From positions 3,123,001 to 3,187,000 of the forward strand of contig NZ_CP115159.1 in assembly GCF_027594425.1 (NCBI RefSeq): a DNA stretch of 64,000 nucleotides, written 5' to 3'. The first letter of the stretch is position 1. Every line of letters begins with the position of its first letter. The DNA comes from Zunongwangia sp. HGR-M22. GTDB lineage: Bacteria > Bacteroidota > Bacteroidia > Flavobacteriales > Flavobacteriaceae. The notes under the pieces were generated by a model, which made no database searches, was not told where the DNA came from, and saw only the letters and a list, made by a program, of their open reading frames with translations. Below are positions 47,723 through 57,314 of this stretch, one piece after another. Both the position numbers and the translations under genes were made by a program.

Positions 47723-48632
47723 TAAAATACTTATAAGTGTTGTTGGGCCAACTGCGATTGGAAAAACAGCACTGGGAATAAAAATTGCTAATTATTTTGA
47801 TACTGAAATTATTTCAGCCGATTCAAGACAATTTTTTAAGGAAATGAATATAGGCACCGCAGTGCCCGACCCTGAAGAATTATTAGCTGCAAAACATCAT
47901 TTTATACAACACATATCGATAGAAGACCATTATTCGGTTGGGGATTTTGAAAAAGAGGCGATTTCTAAAATTTCTGAATTATTTTTAGATCACGATGTAG
48001 TAGTTCTGGTTGGCGGAAGTGGATTATATGTAAAAAGTATAATTGAGGGCTTAGATGATTTCCCAGATATCAATCCTGAAATTCGCAAAGAGCTCAATGA
48101 AATATTAAATAACGAAGGGCTAAAACCACTTCAGAAAAAACTGAAACATTTAGATCCTGAATACTTTGCTAATGCCGATATCGAAAATCCGCATCGTATT
48201 ATTAGAGCGCTTGAAATTTGTATGGGAACTGGTAAAAAATTTTCCTCATTCCGTAGTCAGAAAAAATCGCAAAGAGATTTTAAAACTATAGAAATTGGTC
48301 TAAAAGCAGATCGACAAATAATCTACGATCGCATTAATAAACGGGTAGATTTGATGATGCAAGCCGGACTTTTAGAAGAGGCCAAGAACCTCTATCCCAA
48401 AAAACATCTCAACGCCTTAAATACTGTTGGCTACAAAGAACTCTTCAGTTATATAGATAACGAAATTGCACTGGATTTTGCCATTTCTGAAATTAAAAAA
48501 AATACGCGCCATTTCGCCAAAAGGCAGCTAACGTGGTTTAGAAAAAATGACAACATTCATTGGTTTGATTATCAAACCAAACCTGAAAAGATTAATGCTT
48601 TTATTTCCGAAGAATTAAAAAAACTACAATAA
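47715..48632 (+). CDS. miaA: tRNA dimethylallyltransferase
   Basis: Adds the dimethylallyl group to A37 of tRNAs reading codons with first-position U. 305 residues, normal. Walker A GPTAIGKTAL near the N-terminus, DSRQFFKEMNIGTA, GGSGLYVKSI and the C-terminal TRHFAKRQLTWFRK are family signatures. Begins inside the channel gene (8-base overlap) and ends before an inverted repeat. Confidence 0.97.
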   Translation: MTDKILISVVGPTAIGKTALGIKIANYFDTEIISADSRQFFKEMNIGTAVPDPEELLAAKHHFIQHISIEDHYSVGDFEKEAISKISELFLDHDVVVLVGGSGLYVKSIIEGLDDFPDINPEIRKELNEILNNEGLKPLQKKLKHLDPEYFANADIENPHRIIRALEICMGTGKKFSSFRSQKKSQRDFKTIEIGLKADRQIIYDRINKRVDLMMQAGLLEEAKNLYPKKHLNALNTVGYKELFSYIDNEIALDFAISEIKKNTRHFAKRQLTWFRKNDNIHWFDYQTKPEKINAFISEELKKLQ

Positions 48633-48670
48633 CTTGATAATTTAGACAAAGCTAATTCAGTAAAGGTATC

Positions 48671-48704
48671 GGAATATTCTGCTTCCAATGAAACAGAATA
48701 TTCC
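48671..48704. terminator. Inverted repeat between convergent miaA and response regulator genes
   Basis: GGAATATTCTG-N12-CAGAATATTCC: perfect 11-base arms. Position between convergent genes suggests a bidirectional terminator, but the T-run that should follow is weak. Confidence 0.5.
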
Positions 48705-48738
48705 TTCCCTCGAAACTGAAAATTTTTATTTATTAAAA

Positions 48739-49464
48739 CTATGCTTTGCTTTCTTCTTCTTTGTTTTTTACAACAAGTCTAAATCCTTCACCGTGAATAT
48801 TTAAAATCTCCACGTTTTCGTCTTTTTTAAGATACTTACGCAATTTTGCGATATAAACATCCATACTTCTAGATGTAAAGTAGTTATCGTCTCTCCAAAT
48901 CTTAGTTAAGGCTAACTCTCTTGGCATTAAGTCATTTTCATGCAAAGCTAACAGACGAAGCAATTCATTTTCCTTAGGAGAAAGTTTTTGAGCTTCTTCG
49001 TCCTTATAAGTTAAAAATCGAAGTTTAGAGTTTAGGTGAAAACCTCCAATCTCGAATTCAAATTGCTTACTATCGGCAACGCTATCTGTAGCTTTACGCT
49101 GCATGATTGCTTTAATTTTCATAAGCAATACTTCGCTATCAAAAGGCTTGTTTAGGTAATCATCTGCTCCTACTTTGTATCCTTTTAATACATCCTCTTT
49201 CATCGCTTTTGCGGTTAAGAAGATAATTGGAATTTCTTCATTCTTTTCACGAATTTCTTTCGCTAAAGTAAATCCATCTTTGTAAGGCATCATCACATCA
49301 AGAATACAAAGGTCGAAATCATCTTTTTTGAATTTTTCGAATCCTTCCATTCCGTTTTTTGCGTGAGTTACCTCGTAATCGTTCATTGCTAGGTAATCTT
49401 TAAGAACGGTTCCAAAGTTTGGATCGTCCTCTACTAGTAAAATTTTCTTGTTTTCAGTTTCCAT
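48739..49464 (-). CDS. OmpR/PhoB-family response regulator (RprY-like)
   Basis: DNA-binding partner of the upstream kinase. 241 residues: receiver domain with phosphoacceptor Asp56 in ILDVMMP and acid pocket in VEDD; winged-helix domain about 135-232 (LSPKENELLRLLA, SRSMDVYIAKLRKYL). It begins 3 bases after the kinase gene, so they are coexpressed. The pair matches the RprX/RprY type common in Bacteroidota. Confidence 0.93.
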   Translation of the reverse strand: METENKKILLVEDDPNFGTVLKDYLAMNDYEVTHAKNGMEGFEKFKKDDFDLCILDVMMPYKDGFTLAKEIREKNEEIPIIFLTAKAMKEDVLKGYKVGADDYLNKPFDSEVLLMKIKAIMQRKATDSVADSKQFEFEIGGFHLNSKLRFLTYKDEEAQKLSPKENELLRLLALHENDLMPRELALTKIWRDDNYFTSRSMDVYIAKLRKYLKKDENVEILNIHGEGFRLVVKNKEEESKA

Positions 49465-49467
49465 ATA

Positions 49468-51048
49468 TTATGATATTAGTGGTAATTTAATTATAAACGT
49501 ACTTCCTTTTCCTTTTTCGCTATTAACGCTAATTTGACCGTGGTGATCATCTAAAATCTGCTTTACATAAGCTAATCCTAATCCATGTCCTTTTACATTA
49601 TGGATATCACCGGTATGTTCTCTATAAAATTTTTCAAATATTTTTTTCTGAACATTTCTCGTCATCCCTGCACCCTGATCTCTTATTTTCACGATAATAT
49701 AATTCTTAACATTCTCAGTATAAATATCGATTTTGGGTTCGTTTTCACTATACTTAATAGCATTGTCAAGGATATTTACTATAACATTGGTAAAATGATC
49801 TTCGTTGGCTAATATTGAAGATTTTAAGGCACCAAAATGAGTTTGAATATATCCTCCTCGATCTTCAACAATTAACTCTACATGAGTTATTGCATCTAAA
49901 ACAATGTCGTGCAGTTGCAAACGCTCTTTTCTTAAATCGAGCTCGTTTTTTTCTAATTTTGAAATTCGTAAAACATTTTCTACCTGCGCATGCATCCTTT
50001 TATTCTCATCCCTAATCATTTTAAGATACCGAAACACTTTAGTTTCATCTGCAATAATTTTCGGATTTTTAATCGCATCTAATGCAAGATTAATTGTAGC
50101 AATTGGCGTTTTAAATTCATGCGTCATATTATTAATAAAGTCAGTTTTTATCTGCGATATTTGACGCTGTCTGATTAACTGTGATAACGCACTAGAGTAG
50201 GCTATTACAATAATTAAAGTAAATACTATGGATAAAACAGCCATTAACGTTACTGATGATAATACGACCCCTTTTTTGCCTTTAAAATTTACAAGCAATT
50301 GATAACTACTATCCCCTGCTCTATCTAAAAATAAAGGAACTCCGTAAGTAGCAGGATGAGCTACATCAAAGCCATCTGAATGTACTCCTGTTTCTATTGA
50401 ATTGCTATATACAGCAAACTCAAATTTAGTATCAAGATCGCGGCTTGCTAATTCTCGTCTTAGCAAGTTACGTATCGTTTTCTCTGAAACTCGTTTTCTT
50501 AAGGGTTGTCTTGCAGCTGCTTCAGATATAACATCTCGCAAGATTTCTTTCTCATAATCCTCCAAACGCATTACACGCTCCATAATATCTGAAGGTGTTC
50601 TAGCAGCACCTGTATCCTTACCTACATCTTTTACAATTTTGGTAACTTTACGGTTTATAAGTTTCTTCATCTGAATGCTATCGTTCTTTTTTTCGGCACC
50701 CAAAAAATCAGAAGAAATTTTATAATCTGCTTCCTGTATACTACCAAAGTTAAAAACCTCTTCATTCTTCAGCTCGTCCCGAGTAGCAATTAGATATTCG
50801 GTTAGTGTAACCTTATCTATCGTTTGTTCAGTATTTTTTAGCTGAGATTCGTATTCAAAAATATAGCGTTCAAACTCTTTGTTTTGAATTTGTTCTGAGA
50901 CTTTAATTAAAACCTGTTTTGCGCTGTAAGAAAACTGTTCCTCTCTGTCTTCAACTGTACTCTTAATCCAGTAGCCCTGTACAAAAATGATACCTATAAG
51001 GGATAAACTCATTAAGACAACGAGTAGTACAAACAACTTCTTATTCAT
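49468..51048 (-). CDS. Sensor histidine kinase (RprX-like)
   Basis: Membrane sensor kinase. I start at ATG 51048 (526 residues, MNKKLFVLLVVL); an ATG at 51072 would lie upstream of the -7 box and is unlikely. Two membrane helices (about 6-26 and 265-288) frame a periplasmic domain. HisKA has His310 in MTHEFKTP; HATPase signatures NILDNAIKYS and GHGLGLAYVK follow. The response regulator is 3 bases downstream. Confidence 0.92.
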   Translation of the reverse strand: MNKKLFVLLVVLMSLSLIGIIFVQGYWIKSTVEDREEQFSYSAKQVLIKVSEQIQNKEFERYIFEYESQLKNTEQTIDKVTLTEYLIATRDELKNEEVFNFGSIQEADYKISSDFLGAEKKNDSIQMKKLINRKVTKIVKDVGKDTGAARTPSDIMERVMRLEDYEKEILRDVISEAAARQPLRKRVSEKTIRNLLRRELASRDLDTKFEFAVYSNSIETGVHSDGFDVAHPATYGVPLFLDRAGDSSYQLLVNFKGKKGVVLSSVTLMAVLSIVFTLIIVIAYSSALSQLIRQRQISQIKTDFINNMTHEFKTPIATINLALDAIKNPKIIADETKVFRYLKMIRDENKRMHAQVENVLRISKLEKNELDLRKERLQLHDIVLDAITHVELIVEDRGGYIQTHFGALKSSILANEDHFTNVIVNILDNAIKYSENEPKIDIYTENVKNYIIVKIRDQGAGMTRNVQKKIFEKFYREHTGDIHNVKGHGLGLAYVKQILDDHHGQISVNSEKGKGSTFIIKLPLIS

Positions 51049-51052
51049 GTCC

Positions 51053-51060
51053 CAAAAGTA
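51053..51060 (-). promoter_or_regulatory. -7 box of histidine kinase/response regulator operon
   Basis: TACTTTTG on the minus strand is a perfect TAnnTTTG box only 4 bases before ATG 51048. This supports that ATG as start and implies a leaderless or nearly leaderless mRNA. Confidence 0.6.
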
Positions 51061-51111
51061 ATATTTTAACATTTAGAGCATAACTGGTTTAACCAAATGT
51101 TAACAGAGAAC

Positions 51112-51708
51112 TTAGGAAATTTTAGCCGACTTTAAGATTATATCGTTTAATTGTACAACTTGTTTCTTAGAATCTTCAATTTCTTCATTAATTATCTCAA
51201 AATCGGCTATTCTACGCTTGGTGGCATCATCCCATTGATTATCCATTCTGGATTCAATATCTTCTCTTTTTAGACTATCCTCTCGCTTAAGCAGCCTTTT
51301 AATTCTTATTTCTTTTGGCGCTGAAACCAAAACAGTATAATCAAAGTTCTTCTGACTACCCTTTTCGAATAAAATTGCAGCTTCGTATATGATATATGGG
51401 TAAGTTTGTCGCTTAAACCACTCTTTAAAATGCTGGGCTACAGCAGGATGAATTATAGCATTCAGTTTTTCTAAGAGCTCTTTGTCGTTAAAGACTTTGG
51501 AAGCAATAAAAGCTCGATTGGGCAAATCCTTGTTGTAAGATTCTTCACCCAATAAATCGATTATTTTCTTACGAATCTCGGCAGATGTGTTCATCAGTTC
51601 TTTACCCGCATCATCAGCAATATAAACGGGAACTCCAAGTTCCTTAAACATTTTAGAAATTGTAGTTTTCCCAGCACCTATGCCTCCTGTTAGCCCTACT
51701 TTAATCAT
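51112..51708 (-). CDS. coaE: Dephospho-CoA kinase
   Basis: Last step of coenzyme A synthesis: phosphorylates dephospho-CoA. 198 residues. P-loop GLTGGIGAGKTT at the N-terminus, D-x-D-style substrate region IADDAGKE and the helical lid (YTVLVSAPKEIRIKRLLKR). Overlaps the YbbR gene by 4 bases. coaBC of the same pathway is 6 kb further on. Confidence 0.96.
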   Translation of the reverse strand: MIKVGLTGGIGAGKTTISKMFKELGVPVYIADDAGKELMNTSAEIRKKIIDLLGEESYNKDLPNRAFIASKVFNDKELLEKLNAIIHPAVAQHFKEWFKRQTYPYIIYEAAILFEKGSQKNFDYTVLVSAPKEIRIKRLLKREDSLKREDIESRMDNQWDDATKRRIADFEIINEEIEDSKKQVVQLNDIILKSAKIS

Positions 51709-52661
51709 CTTTTAATGATAAATTGAATTTTCCGCTCGTTTAAACGTACATTATTTACAATTCTAGGCTTCTTACTTACTTTAGCCAACATATACCCAAC
51801 ACCTTCCTGAATTTCAGTAAAATCACATATAACTTTAAACTGTTCTCCTTTTACGTATTCGTAATTTTTAAGATTTACCTGATAGTATACCATTACTTTT
51901 TTGGGGAATATTGTAAGATTTGTTCCTCTTGGAACATTAATTACCTCAACAGGAATTTCAACATTTCCTTCCGTAAATTTTTCGATTTTCTGGTTATAGT
52001 CTACTGTATTTCGGTAAAAATTAAGCATCCCAAGATTACTGGTATCGATAGCCACCGTACCAGAAATGCTTTTATTCAAATTATCACCTTTAATGGACTT
52101 CGTAGTAATACTGGTTAAGGTATCTATAATATTTTGAGGGCCGCTCACTGTTACGCTATCGGGTTGAAGATGCACATTTTCTATAGCCGAGAATCCTACA
52201 TCATAATTTAAATCGGTTTTCGGTAAAACCACGATGCGTTTTTCTTTTCTGGGCTGAAAATCAAAAACTAGAGAATCTTTAAGGAAATTAGCATTATCAA
52301 AATCTATATTTAACTGATTCTCTATAGTATTTCTATTATCCCGAATATTGTATACCAATTGCGAACCAACTTCTTTTGTATTGCTTAGATCTATCGTTAA
52401 TCCCGGTTTAAATAGCTGATATTTCCAAATCAATAAAAATCCTTTTGCTTCCAGATTAAATTTTAAACTTTTAGGAGAGTCTTGCAGGCTTTTATCAAGA
52501 GGCATATTTACATACGTAAGAGGAATTTCCACATTACGGTTATACTCTTTAGAGAGTTGAACTAAAACCCATAAAATTGCAGAAAAAATTAAAAAGAAAC
52601 CAAACACCTGTACGTTGGCTTTTTTGATTTTTTTACCTCCTATGTTTCCGTAACTACGCAT
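51705..52661 (-). CDS. YbbR-like domain protein
   Basis: Membrane-anchored protein of unclear role. 318 residues; one N-terminal helix (about 18-36, FGFFLIFSAILWVLVQLS) after a basic start, then YbbR-type beta domains (SVTVSGPQNIIDTL is the typical motif). YbbR-coaE pairing is common in Bacteroidota. Overlaps the GT2 gene by 8 bases and coaE by 4. Confidence 0.85.
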   Translation of the reverse strand: MRSYGNIGGKKIKKANVQVFGFFLIFSAILWVLVQLSKEYNRNVEIPLTYVNMPLDKSLQDSPKSLKFNLEAKGFLLIWKYQLFKPGLTIDLSNTKEVGSQLVYNIRDNRNTIENQLNIDFDNANFLKDSLVFDFQPRKEKRIVVLPKTDLNYDVGFSAIENVHLQPDSVTVSGPQNIIDTLTSITTKSIKGDNLNKSISGTVAIDTSNLGMLNFYRNTVDYNQKIEKFTEGNVEIPVEVINVPRGTNLTIFPKKVMVYYQVNLKNYEYVKGEQFKVICDFTEIQEGVGYMLAKVSKKPRIVNNVRLNERKIQFIIKR

Positions 52662-53661
52662 CTTTAAAAAATAATCCCGGATAAGCTTCCTCCGGATCTG
52701 TTTTACGAATTAACATGGTATATGACGATTTTATGAATCCATAACCATATCCAAAAAACTGAATAATAGTTGCAATAACAGCTAAAAAGCCTATTCTAAG
52801 ACTTTTGGTTTTTATGCTCGCTGCTAAAAACAATATCAGGAAATATAATACATATAATCCTAACATCCACCAAATATCTAAACGAGTAGCCAGTGCAGAT
52901 ATTACAAAACCGGTTATAAATATAGACGGAAACCAGTAGGTGATTTTAGCGCTACCTTTATGCCAACGGTTTAATATTGGCCGCGTAAGTCCAAATTTAT
53001 GAACCTGATTATAAAACTTTTCCCAATCTATTCTTCTTTTATGAAATACCACTGCCTTAGGAATAAGACAGGTTTTAAAACCAAGTTTTTCCAAACGTAG
53101 TGAAAGATCTGGATCTTCACCAGGATGAATACTACCAAAACCGCCGGTAACCTCAAAAGCTTCTTTAGAAAGCCCCATGTTAAAACTTCTTGGCTGAAAT
53201 TTGTTAACAGCCTTTTTTCCTCCACGAATTCCTCCGGTAGTAAGAAAAGAGGTCATGCTAAAATCTATCGCTTTTTGAATATTGCTAAAAGTTTTATGAG
53301 CCCCATCGGGACCACCAAAACAATCACAATAATTCTCTTCTAAGCCTTCATCAACTTGTGCTAAATAATCTTCAGGTAAAATAACATCGCTATCTAAAAT
53401 AAGAAAGTAATTTCCTTTAGCCCTTTGCATTCCATAGTTCCTTGATTTACCCGGGCCAGAATTATCTTTAAAATAATAGCTAATATGAAGTTTATCTTCA
53501 AACTCTTTAATAACCTCTTTTGAGGTATGGCTAGAACCATCTTCGATAATAACCACCTCAAATTTTCGATTAAAGTTTAGAGCCGTCATGCTTTGTAGCA
53601 ATTCTCTAGTCTCTTGAGGACGGTTATAAACAGGAACGATAAAAGAATATTCTCTATTCAT
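52654..53661 (-). CDS. GT2 family glycosyltransferase
   Basis: Membrane-associated glycosyltransferase of unknown acceptor. 335 residues: GT-A domain about 1-225 with FIVPVYNRPQETRELLQ, DSD metal motif (LDSDVILPEDY) and GGFGSIHPGEDPDLSLR; two to three helices at the C-terminus (about 245-315). First gene of the GT2-YbbR-coaE operon, with overlapping ends. Confidence 0.9.
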   Translation of the reverse strand: MNREYSFIVPVYNRPQETRELLQSMTALNFNRKFEVVIIEDGSSHTSKEVIKEFEDKLHISYYFKDNSGPGKSRNYGMQRAKGNYFLILDSDVILPEDYLAQVDEGLEENYCDCFGGPDGAHKTFSNIQKAIDFSMTSFLTTGGIRGGKKAVNKFQPRSFNMGLSKEAFEVTGGFGSIHPGEDPDLSLRLEKLGFKTCLIPKAVVFHKRRIDWEKFYNQVHKFGLTRPILNRWHKGSAKITYWFPSIFITGFVISALATRLDIWWMLGLYVLYFLILFLAASIKTKSLRIGFLAVIATIIQFFGYGYGFIKSSYTMLIRKTDPEEAYPGLFFKDA

Positions 53662-53707
53662 CTGATGAATAATAGCAAGATGATTTAATAAGTGAAGTTA
53701 AAAAAGA

Positions 53708-53782
53708 AAAACTGAATTTATCTCAAATTAAGCTAAGCTTAACGATATTGCCAAGCCATAACTTCAAGATAAATTCAGTTTT
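53708..53782. repeat. Nested inverted repeats between fabI and GT2 genes
   Basis: Outer arms AAAACTGAATTTATCT (53708-53723) and its exact complement (53767-53782) are 16 bases, 43 bases apart. Inside the loop is a second palindrome, TTAAGCT-A-AGCTTAA (53728-53742). It may be a fabI terminator with an unusual branched shape. Confidence 0.8.
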
Positions 53783-53797
53783 AAATTTCAGCAAAAA

Positions 53798-54625
53798 TTA
53801 CTTTTCGCCTTCTTTCTCTACAAAAGCTTCCATAACTTCCTGGCTTACTCCTACATTAGAGAAACCTCCGTCGTGATATAAATTCTGTAAAGTTACTTTT
53901 TTTGTAAGGTCAGAAAATAATGTAATGGTGTACTCTGCACACTCTTGTGCTGTTGCGTTCCCTAGTGGAGACATTTTATCGGCGTATGCAATAAATCCAT
54001 CAAAACCTTTTACACCCTGCCCAGCAGTTGTTGGTGTTGGTGACTGAGAAATAGTATTTACTCTCACTTTTTTATCCTTTCCGAAGAAATAACCAAAACT
54101 ACGAGCGATACTTTCTAAATATGCTTTATTATCAGCCATATCATTATAATCTGGAAATACACGCTGTGCTGCCATATAAGAAAGCGCTACGATACTCCCC
54201 CACTCGTTCATGGCGTCTTTTTTATAAAGCGCTTGCATGGTTTTGTGAAAAGATACTGCAGAAACATCCCAACCTTTTGCTGTGAAATCATAATTTTGAT
54301 TGGTGTAATGATTACCCTTTCTTACGTTTACAGACATTCCGATAGAGTGAAGTACAAAGTCGATTTTTCCGCCAAGAATTTCTACTGCTTTATCTACTAG
54401 ATTTTCAAGGTCTTCAACTTTTGTTGCATCTGCAGGAATAATTTCAGATCCGGTTTGCTCAGCTAATGTTTTGATGCTTCCCATTCTCATGGCAATTGGT
54501 GCGTTAGTAAGCACAAATTCTGCACCCTCTTCATGTGCTTTAACGGCTGTTTTCCATGCAATAGAATTCTCATCTAAAGCCCCGAAAATGATTCCTTTTT
54601 TTCCTTTTAAAAGGTTATATGACAT
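53798..54625 (-). CDS. fabI: Enoyl-[acyl-carrier-protein] reductase (NADH)
   Basis: Last reduction of the fatty acid elongation cycle; target of triclosan-type inhibitors. 275 residues. Short-chain dehydrogenase fold with FGALDENSIAW near the N-terminus and the Tyr-x6-Lys pair Tyr160/Lys167 plus the second Tyr150 typical of FabI. Separate from the next operon; a TATATTTA box lies 32 bases upstream. Confidence 0.95.
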   Translation of the reverse strand: MSYNLLKGKKGIIFGALDENSIAWKTAVKAHEEGAEFVLTNAPIAMRMGSIKTLAEQTGSEIIPADATKVEDLENLVDKAVEILGGKIDFVLHSIGMSVNVRKGNHYTNQNYDFTAKGWDVSAVSFHKTMQALYKKDAMNEWGSIVALSYMAAQRVFPDYNDMADNKAYLESIARSFGYFFGKDKKVRVNTISQSPTPTTAGQGVKGFDGFIAYADKMSPLGNATAQECAEYTITLFSDLTKKVTLQNLYHDGGFSNVGVSQEVMEAFVEKEGEK

Positions 54626-54657
54626 GTCGAAATATGTTTTTAGATTCTTTCAGCCGG

Positions 54658-54665
54658 TAAATATA
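54658..54665 (-). promoter_or_regulatory. -7 box of fabI
   Basis: TATATTTA on the minus strand, one mismatch from TAnnTTTG, giving a leader of about 26 bases. It lies between fabI and the stop codon of recN. Confidence 0.4.
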
Positions 54666-54702
54666 GTAAAATTCACTGCAGCCAAAGGTTTTTTAAAATC
54701 TA

Positions 54703-56358
54703 TTAATTCTCAAGAAGCGATACCGCATGCGCCCGCGCAGATTCTCCTATGGATTTTCCACCAAGCATCATAGCCAGTTCGTCTATACGTTCCTCGCGCT
54801 CTAATTTGCGTATTTTGGTACTTGTAATTTCGCCGGTATCTTCTTTAAAGATTTTAAAATGAGCACTTCCTTTACCGGCAATTTGCGGCAAGTGAGTTAT
54901 AGCAAGTACTTGCATACTCTGTCCCATTTTCTGTAAAATTTCTCCCATTTTTTGTGCAATATCTCCAGAAACACCGGTGTCAATTTCATCAAAAATAATA
55001 GTAGGCAAATTACTTTGAGCTGCTAAAATACTTTTAACAGCAAGCATTATTCTGGACAGCTCACCACCAGAAGCTGCCTTGCGTATTTCTTTAAAGCTTC
55101 CGCCCTTATTTGCGGCTAAATACCATCCTAAAGTATCGTTTCCATTAGCAAAAAACTTTTCTCCTTGTTCTAAGCTAATTTTCAATTTGGCATTTGGCAT
55201 GCCCAATCCGCTTAATATTTCTTCGGTTTCTTTTACAAAAGGGGAAATTATTTTCTGTCTGCGATCGTGAAGATTTTTAGCCAATTTTGATAATCGATCT
55301 TCTTGTTTTTGTATTGCTGAAGCAATTTCAGCTAAAGCTTCGTCTGCATTTTCACTTACCGCCACCTGCTTTCTAAGTTCTTCTGCTATTTCCAGTAATT
55401 CTGAAATCTCTGAAACATTATGCTTTTTCTGAAGATTGTAAATTAGCTGAAGCTTATCGTTGGTTTTCTCTAATTCCTGAGGATCAGCTTCGGTATTTTC
55501 TAAAGCGGCTTCTAACTCTGCATTAATATCATCTAATTCGATGATAACACTTTGCACACGTTCGTGCATACTTTCGTAATTTGCTGAAAATCTTGAAATT
55601 TTAGCTAAATTATTTCGAACCTCTTTAAGCGTGCTTAAACTTCCTATCTCCTCTTGAGTGATAAAGTTGATCGCTGCATTTAATTGCTCTGTTAATTCTT
55701 CAACGTTATTCAGCTCTTCATATCGCGTCTCGAGCTCTTCCAGCATTCCAGATTCTAGTTTTGCTTCATCTATTTCATTCAGCAAAAACACATTATAATC
55801 GTATTCTTTAGTTGCCTGCGCCTGCTCTTCTTTTAAAACGTCCTGACGCTTTTGTAAAGCCCGAAGTTCTTTTAAAGCTTCCCTATAGTCTAAATTTAAA
55901 GCTTCATTGTTGGCAATAGTATCGATCACCTGAAACTGATAATCGGTATTTCCTAAACTTAAAGTTTCGTGCTGACTATGGATGTCTATTAAATAATTCC
56001 CTAAACTATTAAGACTTACCAAAGTTACCGGCGTATCATTTACGAAAGCACGCGATTTGCCTGAAGCTAGGATCTCTCTTCTAATTATCGTTTTAGGTTC
56101 GTAATCTAAGTCGGCTTTTTCAAAAAAGTTTGTTAGGCCATAATTAGAAACATCAAAAACTCCTTCTATCACACATTTTTTATCGGGATTTTTAATCGAA
56201 CTATAATCTGCCCGATTTCCCAAAAGCAAACCTAATGCACCCAGCATAATAGATTTTCCTGCTCCGGTTTCTCCAGTAATAATGGTAAAACCGGGTTGCA
56301 AATTCATGTTGATATCTTCGATCAACGCGTAATTTTTAATAGATAAAGATGTAAGCAA
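54703..56358 (-). CDS. recN: DNA repair protein RecN
   Basis: SMC-like ATPase acting in double-strand break repair. 551 residues from TTG at 56358 (MLTSLSIKNYALI matches the family start). Walker A ITGETGAGKSIMLGAL, long coiled coil about 150-370, signature ASGGELSRIMLA, and Walker B TIIFDEIDTGVSG. Sits within the conserved bamD-rpoZ-coaBC-DUF4835-recN order of Bacteroidota. Confidence 0.96.
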   Translation of the reverse strand: MLTSLSIKNYALIEDINMNLQPGFTIITGETGAGKSIMLGALGLLLGNRADYSSIKNPDKKCVIEGVFDVSNYGLTNFFEKADLDYEPKTIIRREILASGKSRAFVNDTPVTLVSLNSLGNYLIDIHSQHETLSLGNTDYQFQVIDTIANNEALNLDYREALKELRALQKRQDVLKEEQAQATKEYDYNVFLLNEIDEAKLESGMLEELETRYEELNNVEELTEQLNAAINFITQEEIGSLSTLKEVRNNLAKISRFSANYESMHERVQSVIIELDDINAELEAALENTEADPQELEKTNDKLQLIYNLQKKHNVSEISELLEIAEELRKQVAVSENADEALAEIASAIQKQEDRLSKLAKNLHDRRQKIISPFVKETEEILSGLGMPNAKLKISLEQGEKFFANGNDTLGWYLAANKGGSFKEIRKAASGGELSRIMLAVKSILAAQSNLPTIIFDEIDTGVSGDIAQKMGEILQKMGQSMQVLAITHLPQIAGKGSAHFKIFKEDTGEITSTKIRKLEREERIDELAMMLGGKSIGESARAHAVSLLEN

Positions 56359-56429
56359 TTTTCTTAGAATTTGAGTCTAAATATAAGGGAGATATTGGCA
56401 GTAATCAACCGCCAGCTAAATAAATATTA

Positions 56430-57314
56430 TTACTTAATTTGTCGCCACTTACGAGCATAACTTGGCGCCATACTGGTTAACTTTTGAGTAAGACCTCTGG
56501 TACCCACATCGGGACCGCCAGTAAAAACAGCTACAATTTCGTCTGATTTTGCGTCAAAAAACATTCGTAACAATAGCGAATTTCGACGTATAGAATTCAT
56601 AGCTCTTAAACCTTCTAGAGCTGCAGCTATAGATTTTTTTCCTTCATCAAGATTCTCATGCATTCTATCTAAACCTTGCCTATGGTAAGTGTACATGGCG
56701 TTCCTGTATTCTTTGAATGAATTTGAAAGTAAATCTGCATTCATCCTAAAACGAGAGCTGGTATTACCGGTTGGTTGCCAGCCACCACTATTACTTTGCT
56801 GGGCAACGGTAACAATTTGTTTAGCTTCTTCAAAAAAAGGTGTCCCACCATCCTGCTGAAAAGAATCGGCATCTAAACCAAGAATAGTATAAACATAAAA
56901 ACTTACTACAGAAACTAAATTAGAGCTATAAGAATTCTGGTTATAATTTAGTGGCTGATATTCTCGGTATGCAAAATTAAAATCGTCGTCATTATAATTG
57001 AATATCGGAGAGACCATATCTGAACCAAAAACAGGTCTTGAAGATTGCACCTGAATACTGGCTGAAAAATTTTCTCCTTCAAAGGAATTAATCGTGATAA
57101 ACATACTACAATTAATTCGTTGCTCTGGTGGTAATTCACGGCCCGTCCAACTCGTAGTATTCACAAATTCCTGAAGGGAACTTTTTAAGGTTTTAAATAC
57201 GCTTAAGTTCGCTTGTCCCGTTTGCTCTGCATTAATTTGAATACTGCAATTAAGTTCCTGTGCCTTCAACTGAAAGCAAGAAAACAAAACTAATATTGCA
57301 ATTATCCTATTCAT
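56430..57314 (-). CDS. DUF4835 family exported protein
   Basis: Exported protein of unknown function found in Bacteroidota between coaBC and recN. 294 residues; signal peptide ends LKAQ. No enzyme motif seen. The start overlaps coaBC by 8 bases, so it is translated from the same mRNA. Confidence 0.85.
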   Translation of the reverse strand: MNRIIAILVLFSCFQLKAQELNCSIQINAEQTGQANLSVFKTLKSSLQEFVNTTSWTGRELPPEQRINCSMFITINSFEGENFSASIQVQSSRPVFGSDMVSPIFNYNDDDFNFAYREYQPLNYNQNSYSSNLVSVVSFYVYTILGLDADSFQQDGGTPFFEEAKQIVTVAQQSNSGGWQPTGNTSSRFRMNADLLSNSFKEYRNAMYTYHRQGLDRMHENLDEGKKSIAAALEGLRAMNSIRRNSLLLRMFFDAKSDEIVAVFTGGPDVGTRGLTQKLTSMAPSYARKWRQIK

